64,000 nt of DNA from positions 1 to 64,000 of the forward strand of contig CALUOK010000007.1 in NCBI GenBank assembly GCA_944322255.1. The letters are read 5' to 3'. The notes under the pieces are model-generated. The model was given only the letters and a program-made list of their open reading frames with translations, did not search any database and had not been told where the DNA came from. Shown in pieces: positions 25,158 to 33,156 of this stretch; position 1 is the first letter of the stretch; the number at the start of each line of letters is the position of its first letter. The position numbers and the translations under genes were made by a program. The DNA is from Candidatus Methanomethylophilaceae archaeon. GTDB taxonomy: Archaea; Thermoplasmatota; Thermoplasmata; Methanomassiliicoccales; Methanomethylophilaceae.

Positions 25158-27032
25158 ATGGACGCCAGGACCCTGGCCGGGAAGACGCTGTTCTTCATCC
25201 TTATCTGCGTGTTCGTGTCAGGGTTCTCCAGCGTGTTCGGCCCGGAGAACAACCTGGTCGGCGTCATAATCATCGTCCTGGCACTGACGATGCTGTCCAG
25301 GGACCTGTCGGTGAGGCCGGTGTGGAACCTGGGGGTGATGTGCGCCTGCACCCTCGCCATGGGCGCGTTCTCGTTCCTCTCCGTGTGGCTGGGGAACCCG
25401 TTCGCGGGCGCCTTCCTGAACTTCGCGTTCGTGTTCGGGGCCTGCTTCTACGCCATGCACGACCTGAACTCCCCCATGCACTTCCCGTTCCTCCTGGGCT
25501 ACGCGTTCATGCTGTCCGTGCCGGTGACGGCGGAGGGACTGCCCCCGAGGCTGCTGGCACTCGTCGCGGGGTCCGTGTTCGTCGTGGGCCTGAACGTCCT
25601 GTTCCACCACGTGTCCAAGGGCAGGAGGGAGCGCGAGGGGATGGTCGCCATCTGCGACGAGGTGGCGTCGCTGTGCGTCTCGGCGAGGGCCGGCGCGGCC
25701 GCCAGCACCGACAGGCTGGACGAGCTCTGCGGCAGGATGGACGGCTACCTCTACGAGAGGCTCAAGTCCAGGTTCCTGTCCAGGCCCGGCGACCGCAGGA
25801 TGCTGGACATCGTCGTCTCGCTGCAGATCCTGGGAACCGTGGTGAGCCTCAGGGAGCGCGACCCCGCGGTCCTGGACGGTATCGAGGACATCGCGCGCCG
25901 CCTGTCCTCGTACCAGAAGGGGGAGGACATGCAGCCGCTCCTGGACTCCATCGACGCCTTCCTCCGGGACCGTCCGGAGTCCGACCCGGAGACCAGGGCG
26001 GCGCTGAGGCTCCTGAGGGACCAGCTGTGGAGACTGTCCTTCAGCACCTCCGCCGACAGGTTCGACACGGCGGACATACCGGCGTCCTTCAGGATCGGGA
26101 CGGTCCTGAGGGAGAGCCTCCGCCGCGATTCGGCCAGGTTCACCTTCTCGTTCCGCATGGCCCTGATGTTCTCGCTGTGCGCGTTCGTGTGGCAGTACAC
26201 CGGCGACGACAACGCCAAGGCGCTCGCCTTCACCACCATCGCGATGGTCCAGCCCTATCTGGAGGGCACGGCCAGGCGCGTGGCCCTCCGTCTCGTCGGG
26301 ACGGTGGCGGGGATCGTGGCCGCCATCGCCTCACTGGTCATCGCCGGCGGCGACCTGGCGGTCCTCACCGTCATAATGCTCGTCTCCAACTACGTGTTCA
26401 CGGTCCTGTCCCCCATGAGGTACGACGCGATGATGGGGTTCGTGACACTGTCCTCCCTGCTGACCGCCATCATGACCAACCCGCCGGAGACCGTCCTCAC
26501 CGAGAGGGTCGCTTTCGTCTTCGCCGGGGTGCTGATCGCCAGCGTCGCCAACAGGGTGGTCCTCCCGTACCGTCTCTCCGACGAGAACTCCGCCCTCTGC
26601 AGGAGGTACCTGGACATCACCCTGGACCAGATACGGTGCTTAGGGGAATCGGCAGACGGGCGCCAGGACCGCCTGACGGAGACCGCCCTGGTGCTGAAGG
26701 CGGCGACGGTGTCGTCCAAGATCAGGACCAACCTGACCCAGAGGGCCGACCTGCCCACCCGCGTCCTGCTGTCCAGGCAGGACAGGGTGACGACGGGCGC
26801 CGCCCTGGTCTCCAGGTCCCTGTCCACCGCCGGGTCCGGATGCAGGGGCATCATCCACGGCATGGTCTCGGGGTTCGACCCGGGATCCCGCGGGGACGTC
26901 CGGGTCCCGGACCTGTCCAGGCTGGAGCAGAAGGAGTCGGACCTCGTCCGCCAGACCGCCGACGTCCTGAACGGGTACCTCCGCGACTCCGCGCTGCTCG
27001 ACACGGTCGAGGACAGGGGCCGCCACCTATAA
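25158..27032 (+). CDS. FUSC-family membrane protein (aromatic acid exporter-like)
   Basis: 624 residues: an N-terminal block of six hydrophobic helices (about 10-165), a cytoplasmic helical region (165-325), a second membrane block (330-480) and a cytoplasmic tail. This duplicated arrangement is that of the fusaric acid resistance / AaeB family. TATA-like CATATACGC lies about 27 nt upstream. Substrate not predictable. Confidence 0.75.
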   Translation: MDARTLAGKTLFFILICVFVSGFSSVFGPENNLVGVIIIVLALTMLSRDLSVRPVWNLGVMCACTLAMGAFSFLSVWLGNPFAGAFLNFAFVFGACFYAMHDLNSPMHFPFLLGYAFMLSVPVTAEGLPPRLLALVAGSVFVVGLNVLFHHVSKGRREREGMVAICDEVASLCVSARAGAAASTDRLDELCGRMDGYLYERLKSRFLSRPGDRRMLDIVVSLQILGTVVSLRERDPAVLDGIEDIARRLSSYQKGEDMQPLLDSIDAFLRDRPESDPETRAALRLLRDQLWRLSFSTSADRFDTADIPASFRIGTVLRESLRRDSARFTFSFRMALMFSLCAFVWQYTGDDNAKALAFTTIAMVQPYLEGTARRVALRLVGTVAGIVAAIASLVIAGGDLAVLTVIMLVSNYVFTVLSPMRYDAMMGFVTLSSLLTAIMTNPPETVLTERVAFVFAGVLIASVANRVVLPYRLSDENSALCRRYLDITLDQIRCLGESADGRQDRLTETALVLKAATVSSKIRTNLTQRADLPTRVLLSRQDRVTTGAALVSRSLSTAGSGCRGIIHGMVSGFDPGSRGDVRVPDLSRLEQKESDLVRQTADVLNGYLRDSALLDTVEDRGRHL

Positions 27033-27056
27033 CATGGCACATCCCCATGACGGCTC

Positions 27057-28574
27057 ATGCGCACGATCTTCCTGGGCGGACACATCCTGACGATGAACGA
27101 GACGGAGGCGGAGGCTGTTCTGGTGGAGGACGGGAGGATAGCCGCCATGGGCGGTTCTGACCTGCTGAGATCGCTCCACCCAGACGCCGAGATCCGCGAC
27201 CTCGGAGGCAGGACCATGATGCCCGGGTTCGTCGACGCCCACGGGCACTTCGCCGCCTACGCCATGGCCCTGCTGCAGCTGTCTCTCAGGGAGGCCCGCG
27301 ACATGGGCTCCCTCCTCCGCCTGATATCGGACAGGGCCGACACCACCGCCGAAGGTGGATGGGTGGACGCCCGCGACTACGACCCGTCGAAGCTCTCCGA
27401 GCGCAGGGACCCCACGCTGGAGGAGCTGGACCGCGCCTGTCCGGACCGGCCCTTGTGCCTGCACCATGTGTCCGGGCACCTGGGACTCTTCAACTCCGCC
27501 GCGATGAGGGCCCTCGGCCTGGACTCCCACCGCCTGGAGGAGGGGCCGTTCATCTCCGCCATCCAGAGGATCCCCGCCGGATCCCCGGAGGACGTGTACG
27601 GGGCGCTGCTGGAGGCGCAGGAGCGCTTCGCGTCGTACGGGGTGACCACTGCCCAGGAGGCCCTGATCAAGAGGGAGATGGTCCCTCTCGTGAGACCATT
27701 GGTGGAGTCCCCCGACTTCTGGATAGACGTCATGGGGTTCGTCGACGCCCCGAACCGCGCCGAGGTCATGGACATGCTCGGGTTCCCCGCCGGGGAGTGG
27801 AACGGGCATCTGAAGGTCAAGGGCGTGAAGATCCTCCTGGACGGGTCCCCGCAGGGAGGCACCGCGTGGATGGAGGAGCCGTACCTGGACGGCCACAACG
27901 GCGCCGCCACCGTAGGGATGGAGGACATGCACGGGTACCTGGGGGAGGCCGCGGAGCTGGGGCTGGAGGTGGCGGTCCACTGCAACGGGGACGCAGCCTG
28001 CAGGGCCCTGGTTGACCAGGCCGAGAGGGTCTCGGAGGAGACCGGCCTCGACCAGCACGTCGTGATGATACATGCGCAGTTCCTGACCCCGGACCTGATG
28101 GACAGGATGAAGGCGATCCGCATGGAGCCGTCCTTCTTCGTGTCCCACTCCTGGTACTGGGGGGACCTGTACGTGGAGCTCTTCGGCCGCGACAGGGCCG
28201 ACCGTCTGAGCCCGTGCGGGACCGCGCTGTCCAAGGGGATGAGGATCACGGTCCACCAGGACGAGCCCGTGCTGGAGCCCTGGCCGATGGACGCGGTGTT
28301 CTGTGCAGTCAACAGGGTCACGGAGAACGGCGATGTCCGTGGTGAGAGCGAGAGGATCGGCGTTATGGACGCCCTCAGGGCGGTCACCGTCGACTCCGCC
28401 GGGCAGAACCGCGAGTCCGGGATCGGGGAGATGAGGGAAGGGTGCTTCGCCGACCTGATCATCCTGGACCGCGACCCGCTGGAGTGCGAACCGTCCGAAC
28501 TGAGGGATATCAGGGTTCTCGAGACGATAAAGCACGGGCGGACGGTCTACAGGATGGATGAGAACCGTAACTGA
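27057..28574 (+). CDS. Amidohydrolase, YtcJ-like (amidohydrolase family 3)
   Basis: 505 residues. N-terminal beta domain, then metal-dependent hydrolase barrel: MPGFVDAHGHF supplies the HxH metal ligands, followed by a KILLDGSPQGG region, AVHCNGD and HQDEPV; C-terminal ADLIILDRDPL is the family ending. Hydrolyses an amide or related bond in an unknown small molecule. 24 nt behind the FUSC-like gene on the same strand, so possibly co-transcribed. Confidence 0.88.
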   Translation: MRTIFLGGHILTMNETEAEAVLVEDGRIAAMGGSDLLRSLHPDAEIRDLGGRTMMPGFVDAHGHFAAYAMALLQLSLREARDMGSLLRLISDRADTTAEGGWVDARDYDPSKLSERRDPTLEELDRACPDRPLCLHHVSGHLGLFNSAAMRALGLDSHRLEEGPFISAIQRIPAGSPEDVYGALLEAQERFASYGVTTAQEALIKREMVPLVRPLVESPDFWIDVMGFVDAPNRAEVMDMLGFPAGEWNGHLKVKGVKILLDGSPQGGTAWMEEPYLDGHNGAATVGMEDMHGYLGEAAELGLEVAVHCNGDAACRALVDQAERVSEETGLDQHVVMIHAQFLTPDLMDRMKAIRMEPSFFVSHSWYWGDLYVELFGRDRADRLSPCGTALSKGMRITVHQDEPVLEPWPMDAVFCAVNRVTENGDVRGESERIGVMDALRAVTVDSAGQNRESGIGEMREGCFADLIILDRDPLECEPSELRDIRVLETIKHGRTVYRMDENRN

Positions 28575-28583
28575 AGCGAACCG

Positions 28584-29888
28584 TCAGTTCCTCAGGCTTG
28601 TTATGGGCACCACATACACTCCGTCCTCACGCCTGTATGCGGAAGGTACCATTCCGCAGACAACACACAGGACCTTCGGCACCCTCTTGCTGTCGGCCAT
28701 CCTGTCGGAGAATCTGAGCAGGTTCTCCGCACCCTTGTCGATCTGGTCCGCCCCCAGCTTGATCTCGAAGGCCCCCGTCGATCCGTCGGCCATCTCGATG
28801 AGGGCATCCACATCCCTGTTGCCCTCGCGGTAGTGGAACAGCTTCCCTCCATCGGCGTTGGCATAGATCTGGAGATCCCTCTCGCACATGGCCTCGAACA
28901 TGAAGCCGTACGTGTTCAGGTCCCTCATCAGGTCGTTCGTGCTCATGCCGAGTGCCGAGATGGCGATTGCCGGATCGGACAGATGCCTCTTGGGACTCTT
29001 CCCGACCCTTATGGGAGATCTGTTTCCCGGGTTGTACGCCGGCTGGTTATCCAGCAGGAACATCCGGTTCAGAGTATCGATGTAGTTCGCCACCGTCGAA
29101 TCCTTGATCGTCTCGTCCTCGAACTCCTTCATGTCCTTGGCCAGGGTGACGTTGCTGCACACCGTCGATTCGTTGCGAGCCAGGGAACGCAGAAGCATCT
29201 TCATCCTCGTGGGACTCTTGCTCCTGTCGGTGCGGGGAAGGTCCTTCTCGCACAGCTGATCTATGTATCCGGGATATCCCTTCATGTCATCGTCGAATGT
29301 CAGACCTATGTTCCCGGGCCAGCCGCCGCGTACCGTGAGACGTATCAGACGCTTCATGTCCGGCGTCTCGCCCGTCCTCGCCTTGAACCGGGAATCGAAC
29401 AGATCCTTCAGGGAGACCGTCCCCGAGGAATCCCCTGACTCGAACAGTGACATCGTGCGCATGCGTACCGTCGTTATCCGCCCTATCCCGCTGTGGAATG
29501 GCGTCGAGCCCGGCGTGTCCGCCGGGTCGCCACTGACGACCTCCGGGGGTGTGGACGACCCGCATAGGATGAATTGGCCCTTGGCCGTGGTTCCGTCGCA
29601 GGCTCTCCTGACTCCATCCCATATCGCCGGCACGGTCTGCCATTCGTCGATCAGATGCGGCCTGTCTCCATCCATCGCTTGGTTTACGTCGGCCTTCGCC
29701 AACTTGAGATTGTTGTAATCGAACGACGGATCGTCGAGTGCGAACACACTTCCCGAATGGTTCAGCGCCGTCCATGTCTTACCGCAGTACTTCGTCCCCT
29801 CTATCGACACGGCACCATACATTCTCAACAGATTGTCGATGTGCGCATCTATCAGCCGGGGCCTGTATCCGTTCGGCGTCAGAGTCAT
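28584..29888 (-). CDS. AAA ATPase with C-terminal DUF4143 domain
   Basis: 434 residues from ATG 29888 (GTG 29894 also possible). Walker A-like GTKYCGKTW near 35, an HLIDEWQ Walker B, FILCGSS sensor-like motif, and a DUF4143 C-terminal region with YREGNRDVDALIE and AFEIKLG, which resembles a PD-(D/E)XK nuclease core. These ATPases are widespread in genomes of gut and anaerobic archaea and bacteria, often in many copies; their role is not settled. GC content is lower than the flanking genes, suggesting transfer. Unusual 23-bp repeats lie upstream. Confidence 0.85.
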   Translation of the reverse strand: MTLTPNGYRPRLIDAHIDNLLRMYGAVSIEGTKYCGKTWTALNHSGSVFALDDPSFDYNNLKLAKADVNQAMDGDRPHLIDEWQTVPAIWDGVRRACDGTTAKGQFILCGSSTPPEVVSGDPADTPGSTPFHSGIGRITTVRMRTMSLFESGDSSGTVSLKDLFDSRFKARTGETPDMKRLIRLTVRGGWPGNIGLTFDDDMKGYPGYIDQLCEKDLPRTDRSKSPTRMKMLLRSLARNESTVCSNVTLAKDMKEFEDETIKDSTVANYIDTLNRMFLLDNQPAYNPGNRSPIRVGKSPKRHLSDPAIAISALGMSTNDLMRDLNTYGFMFEAMCERDLQIYANADGGKLFHYREGNRDVDALIEMADGSTGAFEIKLGADQIDKGAENLLRFSDRMADSKRVPKVLCVVCGMVPSAYRREDGVYVVPITSLRN

Positions 29889-29937
29889 TCCCACTTCTCC
29901 GAAACAAGCATGCTATGATTCTATTTTACCATGACGA

Positions 29938-30017
29938 TAAGACTTTTCATACTTTTATGGTAAAGAATTTCATACTCTTATGGTAAGATTTTTCATACTT
30001 TCACGGTAAGATTTTGC
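29938..30017. repeat. 23-bp direct repeats upstream of the DUF4143 ATPase
   Basis: Three adjacent 23-bp copies (29938-29960, 29961-29983, 29984-30006) and a partial fourth (30007-30017). Shared core TTTCATACT then TATGG and TAA. They begin 50 bp upstream of the ATPase start, so they lie at or just upstream of its promoter and resemble iterated operator sites. They are far too short and regular for CRISPR. Confidence 0.8.
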
Positions 30018-30137
30018 AAACCCCATGATGGGACAACCGGTGGAGCAGAGCTGAGGAAAACCTGGCGATGCACAAAGAGAAACCCGAATCGCGCAGAGGA
30101 TGCCCCGAATCAAGAATCGCGAGAAGGAATGAATGAG

Positions 30138-30210
30138 TGCGGACGCCGGGATTCGAACCCGAGTTCTAACCTTGGCAAGGTTAAGTGATAACCAGCTACA
30201 CTACGTCCAC
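30138..30210 (-). tRNA. tRNA-Gly(GCC)
   Basis: On the minus strand, acceptor GTGGACG pairs with CGTCCGC (one G-U pair); anticodon arm TAACC-TTGCCAA-GGTTA gives GCC; T-arm CGGGTTCGAATCCCG. No CCA encoded. A TATA-like TTTATATC on the minus strand lies at about 30236-30243, correctly spaced for transcription start at the tRNA 5' end. Confidence 0.95.
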
Positions 30211-30423
30211 ACGTGGTAAGTCGGGGATTGTCTGATTAGATATAAAGATATCGAATATGTTCGACATTTGATGACGATATGACTATCATGATTGACAGGA
30301 GCACTTGGATTCCCTGCATCTATCAAATCAAGATGCAGACTGAATATGCCTCTTGATCCGGATTGCATCGCTTAGCAGGGTCAGATACGATACGCATACC
30401 ATCATTTATGTCGGAAACGCACT

Positions 30424-30642
30424 ATGGCCGCGATGACACCCGCACCTAAGCCGACATCCATAACCGAAGACGGTCACAGAGATGCAGACGTGGCGAACAT
30501 GGAGTCCTGGGAGGACATGTCGAGGGCCTCCCTCATACACAAGATCGAGGAGGGCATCCGCGAACTGGACCGTGGCGAGAAGATGAGCGTGGATGAGACG
30601 ATAACCATCATCGAAGAAAATCTGTGCCTGGCCGGCCTGTGA
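30424..30642 (+). CDS. Small antitoxin-like protein, orphan
   Basis: 72 residues. The segment SLIHKIEEGIRELDRGEKMSVDETITIIEE resembles in composition and spacing the helical part of small antitoxins that precede RelE-type toxins. No toxin gene follows; the next gene is a helicase with its own promoter. TATA-like CATTTATG about 20 nt upstream suggests leaderless expression. Function call is weak. Confidence 0.5.
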   Translation: MAAMTPAPKPTSITEDGHRDADVANMESWEDMSRASLIHKIEEGIRELDRGEKMSVDETITIIEENLCLAGL

Positions 30643-30671
30643 TGTGACCTGCGAGACTTCCTTAAATAACA

Positions 30672-30758
30672 TTTATAAATGATAGGCAGGTACGCTCCAC
30701 CGAAAAAGGAAAGTCGTCTGGGTCTTGTCCCAGGCAGAGTTTCAGATCAGTGATTTGC
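30672..30758 (+). promoter_or_regulatory. Promoter and hairpin leader of the DEAD-box helicase gene
   Basis: TATA box TTTATAAATG at 30672-30681 places the transcript start near 30700, giving a leader of about 60 nt. The leader contains a stem CTGGG (30718-30722) / CCCAG (30729-30733). Most genes here are leaderless, so a structured leader suggests post-transcriptional control, as known for cold-induced helicases. Confidence 0.5.
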
Positions 30759-32171
30759 ATGATCTCCAAATTCACAGACATCGGCATCCCCGAGGATGTC
30801 GCCAAAGCCATGGATGACATGGGATGGGAGGAGCCCACCCCGATTCAGGTCAACTCGATCCCGCTCGGACTCAAGGGCGTCGACATGTTCGGTCAGGCCC
30901 AGACAGGTACCGGAAAGACCGGTGCGTACGGTTCCATCATCCTCGGGACCATCGAGGCTGGCAGGAAGGTCCCCTCCGCCATCGTCCTCGTACCCACCAG
31001 GGAGCTGGCGAACCAGGTCTCCGGCGAGCTCACCAAGCTCGCAAAGTACTCCGGCCACGTCTGCCTCCCCATCTACGGAGGAGCCAGCATCGAGGGCCAG
31101 ATCAAGAAGCTGCAGCAGGGATGCGACATCGTCGCCGGAACCCCCGGTCGTGTCAGGGACATGATCAACAGAGGTGTCCTCAACCTCTCCGAGGTCTCCA
31201 CCATGGTCCTCGACGAGGCCGACAGGATGCTGGACATGGGTTTCATCGAGGACATCGAGTACATCCTGAAGGCCATGCCCGAGAAGAGGCACACCATGCT
31301 GTTCTCCGCCACCATGCAGGAGAACGTCAAGCAGCTGGCCTTCGACTACATGCGCAACCCCAAGGAGGTCTCCGTCTCCCAGGACGAGGTCGTCCTCGAC
31401 CTGACCAAGCAGTACTACATCTCCGTGGGCAGGAGGAACAAGTCCTGGGCCCTGTGCAGGATCCTGGACATCGACAAGCCCAAGGCGATCATCTTCTGCC
31501 AGACCAAGAAGATGGTCGACGTGCTGGACGAGAGGCTCACCAACCTGGACTACAAGGTCGAGGCCATCCACGGCGACATGCCCCAGTCCAAGAGGGAGAA
31601 GGTCATGTCCGACTTCAGGGAGGACAAGACCGACATCCTCATCGCCACCGACGTCGCCGCCAGGGGGCTGGACATCGACGACATCACCTACGTTATCAAC
31701 TACGACATGCCCGACGACATCGACACCTACATCCACCGCATCGGAAGGACCGGCAGGGCCGGAAGGGAGGGTACCGCCGTGTCCTTCGTCACCTCCGAGG
31801 AGGAGCACCTTGTCAGGGAGTTCGAGATGCGCACCGGCATGGAGATCGAGAAGAGGGACGTCCCCGAGGCCGAGCCCGGCACTAAGGACACCATCAAGAG
31901 GGTCGTGGACTACGACCAGATCTCCGACGTCTTCGGCATGTGCAGGTTCGAGGTCAACCTCGGAAAGAAGGACGGCTTCGGCAAGGTCAGCCTGGCGGAC
32001 TTCATCATCCGCAACGCCAGGGTCAGGGACGTGTCCATCGGGAAGATAACCGTCGGACCAGAGTCCTCCATCGTCGAGGTCCACAAGGACTTCGGCAACA
32101 GGATGACCATGGACCTCACCAAGGCCAAGTACAAGAACAAGAGGATCCAGGTCCGCGTCATACAGGACTGA
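30759..32171 (+). CDS. DEAD-box RNA helicase
   Basis: 470 residues from ATG 30759. All helicase motifs present: Q-motif (GWEEPTPIQ), Walker A AQTGTGKT, PTRELA, TPGR, DEAD (VLDEADRML), SAT, IIFCQTKK, ATDVAARGLD and HRIGRTGRAGREG. The C-terminal 75 residues form a DbpA-like RNA-binding domain (VNLGKKDGFGKVSLADFI). ATP-dependent unwinding in ribosome assembly or cold adaptation is the usual role. Confidence 0.93.
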   Translation: MISKFTDIGIPEDVAKAMDDMGWEEPTPIQVNSIPLGLKGVDMFGQAQTGTGKTGAYGSIILGTIEAGRKVPSAIVLVPTRELANQVSGELTKLAKYSGHVCLPIYGGASIEGQIKKLQQGCDIVAGTPGRVRDMINRGVLNLSEVSTMVLDEADRMLDMGFIEDIEYILKAMPEKRHTMLFSATMQENVKQLAFDYMRNPKEVSVSQDEVVLDLTKQYYISVGRRNKSWALCRILDIDKPKAIIFCQTKKMVDVLDERLTNLDYKVEAIHGDMPQSKREKVMSDFREDKTDILIATDVAARGLDIDDITYVINYDMPDDIDTYIHRIGRTGRAGREGTAVSFVTSEEEHLVREFEMRTGMEIEKRDVPEAEPGTKDTIKRVVDYDQISDVFGMCRFEVNLGKKDGFGKVSLADFIIRNARVRDVSIGKITVGPESSIVEVHKDFGNRMTMDLTKAKYKNKRIQVRVIQD

Positions 32172-32187
32172 TCCCCTGCCTTTCCAC

Positions 32188-32215
32188 GGGCGGGTCCGCC
32201 CGCCCATCTTCTTCT
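32188..32215 (+). terminator. Hairpin terminator after the helicase
   Basis: GGGCGGG (32188-32194) pairs perfectly with CCCGCCC (32199-32205) and is followed by pyrimidine-rich ATCTTCTTCTCT. The region 32216-32430 beyond it is AT-rich and holds no gene that I can support. Confidence 0.65.
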
Positions 32216-32463
32216 CTCACTACAGTTCATCACATTGGAGCCTTCATCCCGACGAGGCCGTTCCCGCATGGTTTCTTTGAATAAAAGGATACGTCTATCC
32301 TGTTTATGATAGCATCTTGATTATACACATGCTCGATATATAATCTATGTATCAGACAAATGTCTATGAATACAGTTTATTCTCTGTATAATCATACACA
32401 TTATCGGACGATACGAAAGTCCCATCAGTCTGTTTTATATACTGGTACCTTGTGGCACCACTC

Positions 32464-32685
32464 ATGGCAACATATGATGTTTCCGAAGCGCAGGAAAAGA
32501 TGCGCGAGCTCGTCGACAGATCCCTGATGGGAGAGAAAGTCACCATCAGCACCGGCGCTGGAAACGTCATCATGATCTCCGAGGAGGACTGGGACTCCCT
32601 GGTCGAGGCGGTCAGCGTGCTGACCGTTCCAGCGGTCCTCGAGGCCTACAAGTCATCGCTCAAGGCAGTGTCCGAGAGCGCCTGA
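32464..32685 (+). CDS. Phd/YefM-like antitoxin, orphan
   Basis: 73 residues. The pattern DVSEAQEKMRELVDRSLMGEKVTIS followed by NVIMISEEDWDSLVE is that of Phd/YefM antitoxins, which dimerise, bind their promoter and cap a partner toxin. No RelE/YoeB/Doc-like gene is adjacent. A TATA box TTTTATATAC (32433-32442) lies about 22 nt upstream of the ATG, fixing this start over the GTG at 32452. A paralogue follows 180 nt downstream. Confidence 0.8.
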   Translation: MATYDVSEAQEKMRELVDRSLMGEKVTISTGAGNVIMISEEDWDSLVEAVSVLTVPAVLEAYKSSLKAVSESA

Positions 32686-32863
32686 GCACAGCATCACGAA
32701 CGCAATGCCGGCCCCGCCGAGGGCCGGCGACCCCCTAGTTTCTAACAGCACCCACGTTGCCAGGGCCCCTCATCGATTCGCGTACGGAACCGCCGTCCGC
32801 ATCCGTATCCCTACGGAGACTACTTCGGTTCGGTTGATATCCTCCATAGACATCCCCTCGATC

Positions 32864-33070
32864 ATGGCGGAGTTCGGAGTCGAGGAGACTCGCATGAGGC
32901 TGCAGGAGATCGTAGACAGGTCAATCATGGGCGAGAAGATCACCGTGTCCACGGAGAGGGGCAACGCTGTCATCGTCTGCGAGGAGGACTGGGACAGCCT
33001 GATCGAGATCATGAGCGGTCTGGCCTCCAAGGGTATCCTCGGCGCCGCCGGATCCCCCGCTGCCTTCTGA
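32864..33070 (+). CDS. Phd/YefM-like antitoxin paralogue, orphan
   Basis: 68 residues, clearly related to the preceding small gene: both contain VDRSxMGEK, then T-rich strand, GNxV and EEDWDSL. No toxin gene next to it; convergent thrS follows. Likely a tandem duplication kept without a toxin, perhaps as DNA-binding regulator or as protection against a toxin elsewhere. GTTGATATCC about 25 nt upstream may be its TATA box. Confidence 0.75.
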   Translation: MAEFGVEETRMRLQEIVDRSIMGEKITVSTERGNAVIVCEEDWDSLIEIMSGLASKGILGAAGSPAAF

Positions 33071-33156
33071 GCGCGGACTCGGAAAAACATCCAACAGTGG
33101 AGGCCGCACCTCCGCGGAAGGGGATCCCTCCCGGAACCCGGGAGGGTTGTGAAGTT

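Noticed and set aside
25073-27160. 695-codon frame overlapping the FUSC-like gene
   Set aside because: Arg/Gly/Pro-rich translation with no domains; the overlapping frame encodes a clear membrane transporter.
29938-30017. CRISPR array
   Set aside because: The 23-bp units are directly adjacent with no spacers, and no cas genes are in the window.
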